A model generated the notes under the pieces. That model made no database searches. It saw nothing but the letters and a program-made list of their open reading frames with translations, and had not been told where the DNA came from. The translations under genes and the position numbers were made by a program. Shown piece after piece: positions 61,273 through 64,000 of a DNA stretch of 64,000 nt. Each line of letters starts with the position of its first letter. Position 1 is the first letter of the stretch. Location: the NCBI RefSeq assembly GCF_932294415.1, contig NC_065535.1, positions 12,494,282 to 12,558,281 on the forward strand, read 5' to 3'. The DNA is from Quercus robur (Eukaryota; Streptophyta; Magnoliopsida; Fagales; Fagaceae).

Positions 61273-62500
61273 TGTTGCCGTGTGTGCCTTGTCATTTTGT
61301 TCAGTTGCTCAAGTTCTTCACAGCCACAAATAGAGAAAAGGGTGAGATATAGAGATGAGAAAAAAAAAAATTAGAAAACATTGCAAGGCTTTCTTTCGAC
61401 CAAGAGTTCATTATTCATCTCAAATTTGCAAGCTATGACGTTCGTGGAGAAACGCACAATAGATTTAATATTGTTTCCATCTTTGATGTGCCAAATGAAA
61501 GTGAATGAATATAAGCTACTGTGCCAAGTAAATTAATATGTATATGTGTTTGAAAACTTCACTAGAGATCAGGAAAAAAAAACCGAAAATTTGAAGATCA
61601 TGGAAGCCAGATAGAGACATAATTATTACTCAATTATGTATCAATTTGTCTTCCCTTTTGTAGACCAAAGGTGTAGACATGGATACATTCATTTTTTTTA
61701 GACCTCTTTTTGTACACATTATATACTCATCTTTATAAACTATGCTTATGATATTAAAGCTCTTTTTTGTATAAAGTCTTAATATGATCTACGTTATTAT
61801 TAGAGTTAATTTATATAAAAAAAAATTTCTTGTATTTAGATTTTGACATAAAATATAGCATAAAAAATTATATTATCTACTTAATATAACAAATACTACA
61901 TTTTTTTTTTATTTTTTTTATTTTTTATTTTTATGTATGTAATCTTTGATCGTAAAATATAAAAAATAGCATTTACGAGAAAAGTAATAGGAACAGGGCT
62001 AAAGTATTGATATATGAATATTTTGAAACATTTAATCGTATAATTTCTAGGCAATCCAATATCGCCAAAAAGTTAAGCCTGGCTTTGGTATTAATGGTGA
62101 TTTCAAAAATTGACAAATTTGTCTCATCTAACTATTTCCTGAAAGTCAGTAGCCTAGCTAAGTTGGCAATCACTATGCCAATTCACTGCTGTATGGTCAA
62201 TCAAAACTTTTTGTAGCTGAGCTGTCGTTTTAACTATATGTTGTATATCTAATTGACTCTGGGCTTCGATTTTTTCCTTCCTTTGTGTTTGACCTGGTCT
62301 CTCCCAAGTCTTCCCTAAGGCTGTGAAATTGTTCGTTCCTTCTCTGTAAGGACTGTATTTCCCCTGAGACAACCCTGTTGTCTGTAGGGCTAGTGGTTGC
62401 TTCCTTCAAGGGATCCGGGAAACAGTATAGTATTCTTTTCTCTTTGTACTTCTACGTTCTTTCTCTCTTTCTTTTATTCTCAAAACTTAGCATAAGAGTT
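61273..62500. other. Spacer and probable LINE 5' region
   Basis: AT-rich to about 62.1 kb without features. From about 62.15 kb to the ORF1 start the composition is less AT-rich and contains no introns or other gene; it may be the LINE 5' UTR. Its 5' boundary is not visible. Confidence 0.4.
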
Positions 62501-64000
62501 ATGGAAGACCTCTCAAAACAATGGACAAAGTTTTCACTGCTAGACAGAGAGGGAGACAAAATAACGTTGGGAAAAAACAGAGGATCAAATGAACATATCA
62601 TTGCTGCAAAATTCTTAACCCGAAGAGCTTTGAATGTAGATGCTATTGGTAGAACTTTTAAACCATTATGGAGGGCGATAAATGGGTTCACAATAAAAAA
62701 CATGGGCAACCACATTCTGTTGTTTGTCTTTGAAAATCTGGAAGATGTACACCGGGTCTTACTTAGTGAGCCATGGACATTCGACAAACATTTAGTGGTG
62801 GTTCAGAAGTATGAAAAAAACACTCCTTTACAAGACGTTAGTTTTAACAAAACCTCTATGTGGGTGCAGGTCTTTGACATTCCAGTAAGATACATGACAA
62901 AGGAGGTGGCAGAGGATATTTGTAGTGCTGCTGGAGAAGTGTGCCTCTCGGAAACTCACCCAACGGAGGTTGGAGGCAGTTTTGTACGAGTCAGGGTCAG
63001 AGTAGATACAACTCAACCATTATGCCGTGGAAGAGTGGTTGACTTGGAAGAAGGTGGCCGTGTCTGGGTTTCCTTTAAATATGAAAGGTTACCCATTATA
63101 TGTTATTGGTGTGGGCATCTTGATCATGATGAGAGAGATTGTCCGGTGTGGATTGAAAGCAGGGGTACTCTTAAGCACCAGGATAAACAGTTTGGTCCTT
63201 TCATGCGTGCTTCTCTGAATTTCAACCCAAGGAAAACTGTTCTACATGTGTCGGGCTTCTACGAAAACAGAGGGAGTCATCAAAACAGCCATGAGAAGCA
63301 AAAAGAAAGCAGCCATGAGAAGCAAAAAGAAAGCTCTGGCAGTCATTCGGAGATGGAAACTTCACCGGAAAACACTCTTCCTCCTCTTTCCGGTGAAGAA
63401 GCAGGTATGGACACCTCGTCTGTGGCGGTGAATGCAATAAATGCGGAAGTACCTCTGATTGTTTCGAGACAGCGAATTGATGTTGAAATGACGACTGACA
63501 CTCTAGATAAAGCTGTTTCTTCCTCCTCACCAGCTGGTTTTCATTATCCGAATGGAAGGGACGTTAGCACAATGGAAGGCAGATCCTCGATGGGTGATGC
63601 GGAACCCCCTCCAAAGATCTCAAATCAGGTACTTGATCCTAAAATCACGGGAACTTACGCTGAGGGTGACCCATTTTTAGCAAAGCTCCAAGAAATTGAC
63701 CGTGACTTAAAAAAGTTTGAATGTGTCCCATGTGGAGAAAGGGAGTGCGTAGTGAACAAACAAAGTGCTCAGACACTTCAAACAGTGGGTAGTCAGAATG
63801 GGGAGTTAGGCTTATTGGGATCTATAATAGGTGAACAAAAGAAAAGTAGGGAAATAGGAAAAAGTAAAGTCTCAAAAGGGCCGGCGGGGGATGAAAAAAT
63901 AGGACTTGGGCCCAGCCCACAGAAGGAAATAAAAAAAGGGTTGTGGACCAGAATTAATAGGCCCATTTATGATGCAGGGGAGGAGGTTCCTTGTGGGGCT
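62501..64000 (+). mobile_element. L1-type LINE, ORF1 intact to the window edge
   Basis: From ATG 62501 the frame is open for 500 codons to the end of the window with no stop. The first 200 residues match the DUF4283-type domain of plant L1 ORF1 proteins (WRAINGFTIKNMGNHILLF, EPWTFDKHLVVVQKY, MWVQVFDIPVRYM). A CX2CX4HX4C zinc knuckle follows (CYWCGHLDHDERDC, residues about 206-219; coding near 63115-63157). The next 280 residues are a charged, low-complexity tail with a duplicated SHEKQKES. ORF1 binds the element's RNA for reverse transcription; ORF2 (endonuclease and reverse transcriptase) would lie beyond 64000. An uninterrupted frame suggests a young copy. It could also be a DUF4283 host gene, but that is less likely. 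Confidence 0.8.

Overview
This is plant nuclear DNA, and more precisely a broad-leaved eudicot. The host genes carry many GT-AG introns, the intergenic DNA is AT-rich, and there is a leaf-type chloroplast ferredoxin-NADP reductase, a SKU5-like multicopper oxidase homologue and a PSK SIMULATOR gene. The repeat content (Copia elements with Met-tRNA primer sites, TRIMs, hAT/MULE-type non-autonomous elements, tRNA-type SINEs) looks like a woody eudicot, possibly Fagales, but I cannot prove the species.

Layout. 0.8-7.1 kb (+): a PSK SIMULATOR (PSI) gene in 12 coding exons, with a small TRIM in intron 7. 7.5-13.4 kb (-): a decayed Copia element holding an extra 3' open frame, followed by a foldback element with a very CpG-rich 34-bp array. 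14.9-15.7 kb (+): a secreted, probably GPI-anchored bulb-lectin-like protein. 17.4-18.6 kb: a degenerate copy of PSI intron 1 plus the start of exon 2. 19.0-22.4 kb (-): a SKU5-similar gene with an in-frame stop, probably a pseudogene. 22.4-26 kb: AT-rich spacer.

26.0-37.6 kb (+): a direct tandem duplication of about 5.9 kb. Each copy carries one small chloroplast DnaJ (J11-type) gene and its promoter. Each copy has since received its own insertions: a hAT-like and a MULE-like element in copy 1; a TIR element with a GC-core MULE nested in it, a second TIR element and a MITE in copy 2. 38-44 kb: a cluster of TAGGGATGGCAA-type repeats and a solo LTR whose edge was later duplicated. 44.7-51.3 kb (-): an old Copia element containing two unrelated solo LTRs. 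It ends only about 240 bp before the start codon of the ferredoxin-NADP reductase gene (51.6-54.4 kb, +, nine coding exons). 54.9-60 kb: two SINEs, a CT microsatellite and unclassified repeats. 60.2-61.2 kb: a long-TIR element flanked by a 20-bp direct repeat. 62.5 kb to the window end (+): an uninterrupted L1-type LINE ORF1 running off the edge.

The host genes are unrelated in function: peptide-hormone growth signalling (PSI), plastid protein folding (two DnaJ), photosynthetic electron transfer (FNR), and cell-surface proteins (lectin-like, SKS). There is no sign of a gene cluster or operon. The most unusual material is structural: two separate inverted-repeat elements whose centres are CpG-rich tandem palindromic arrays, the reciprocal insertion history of the DnaJ duplication, and the PSI fragment placed downstream of its source gene.
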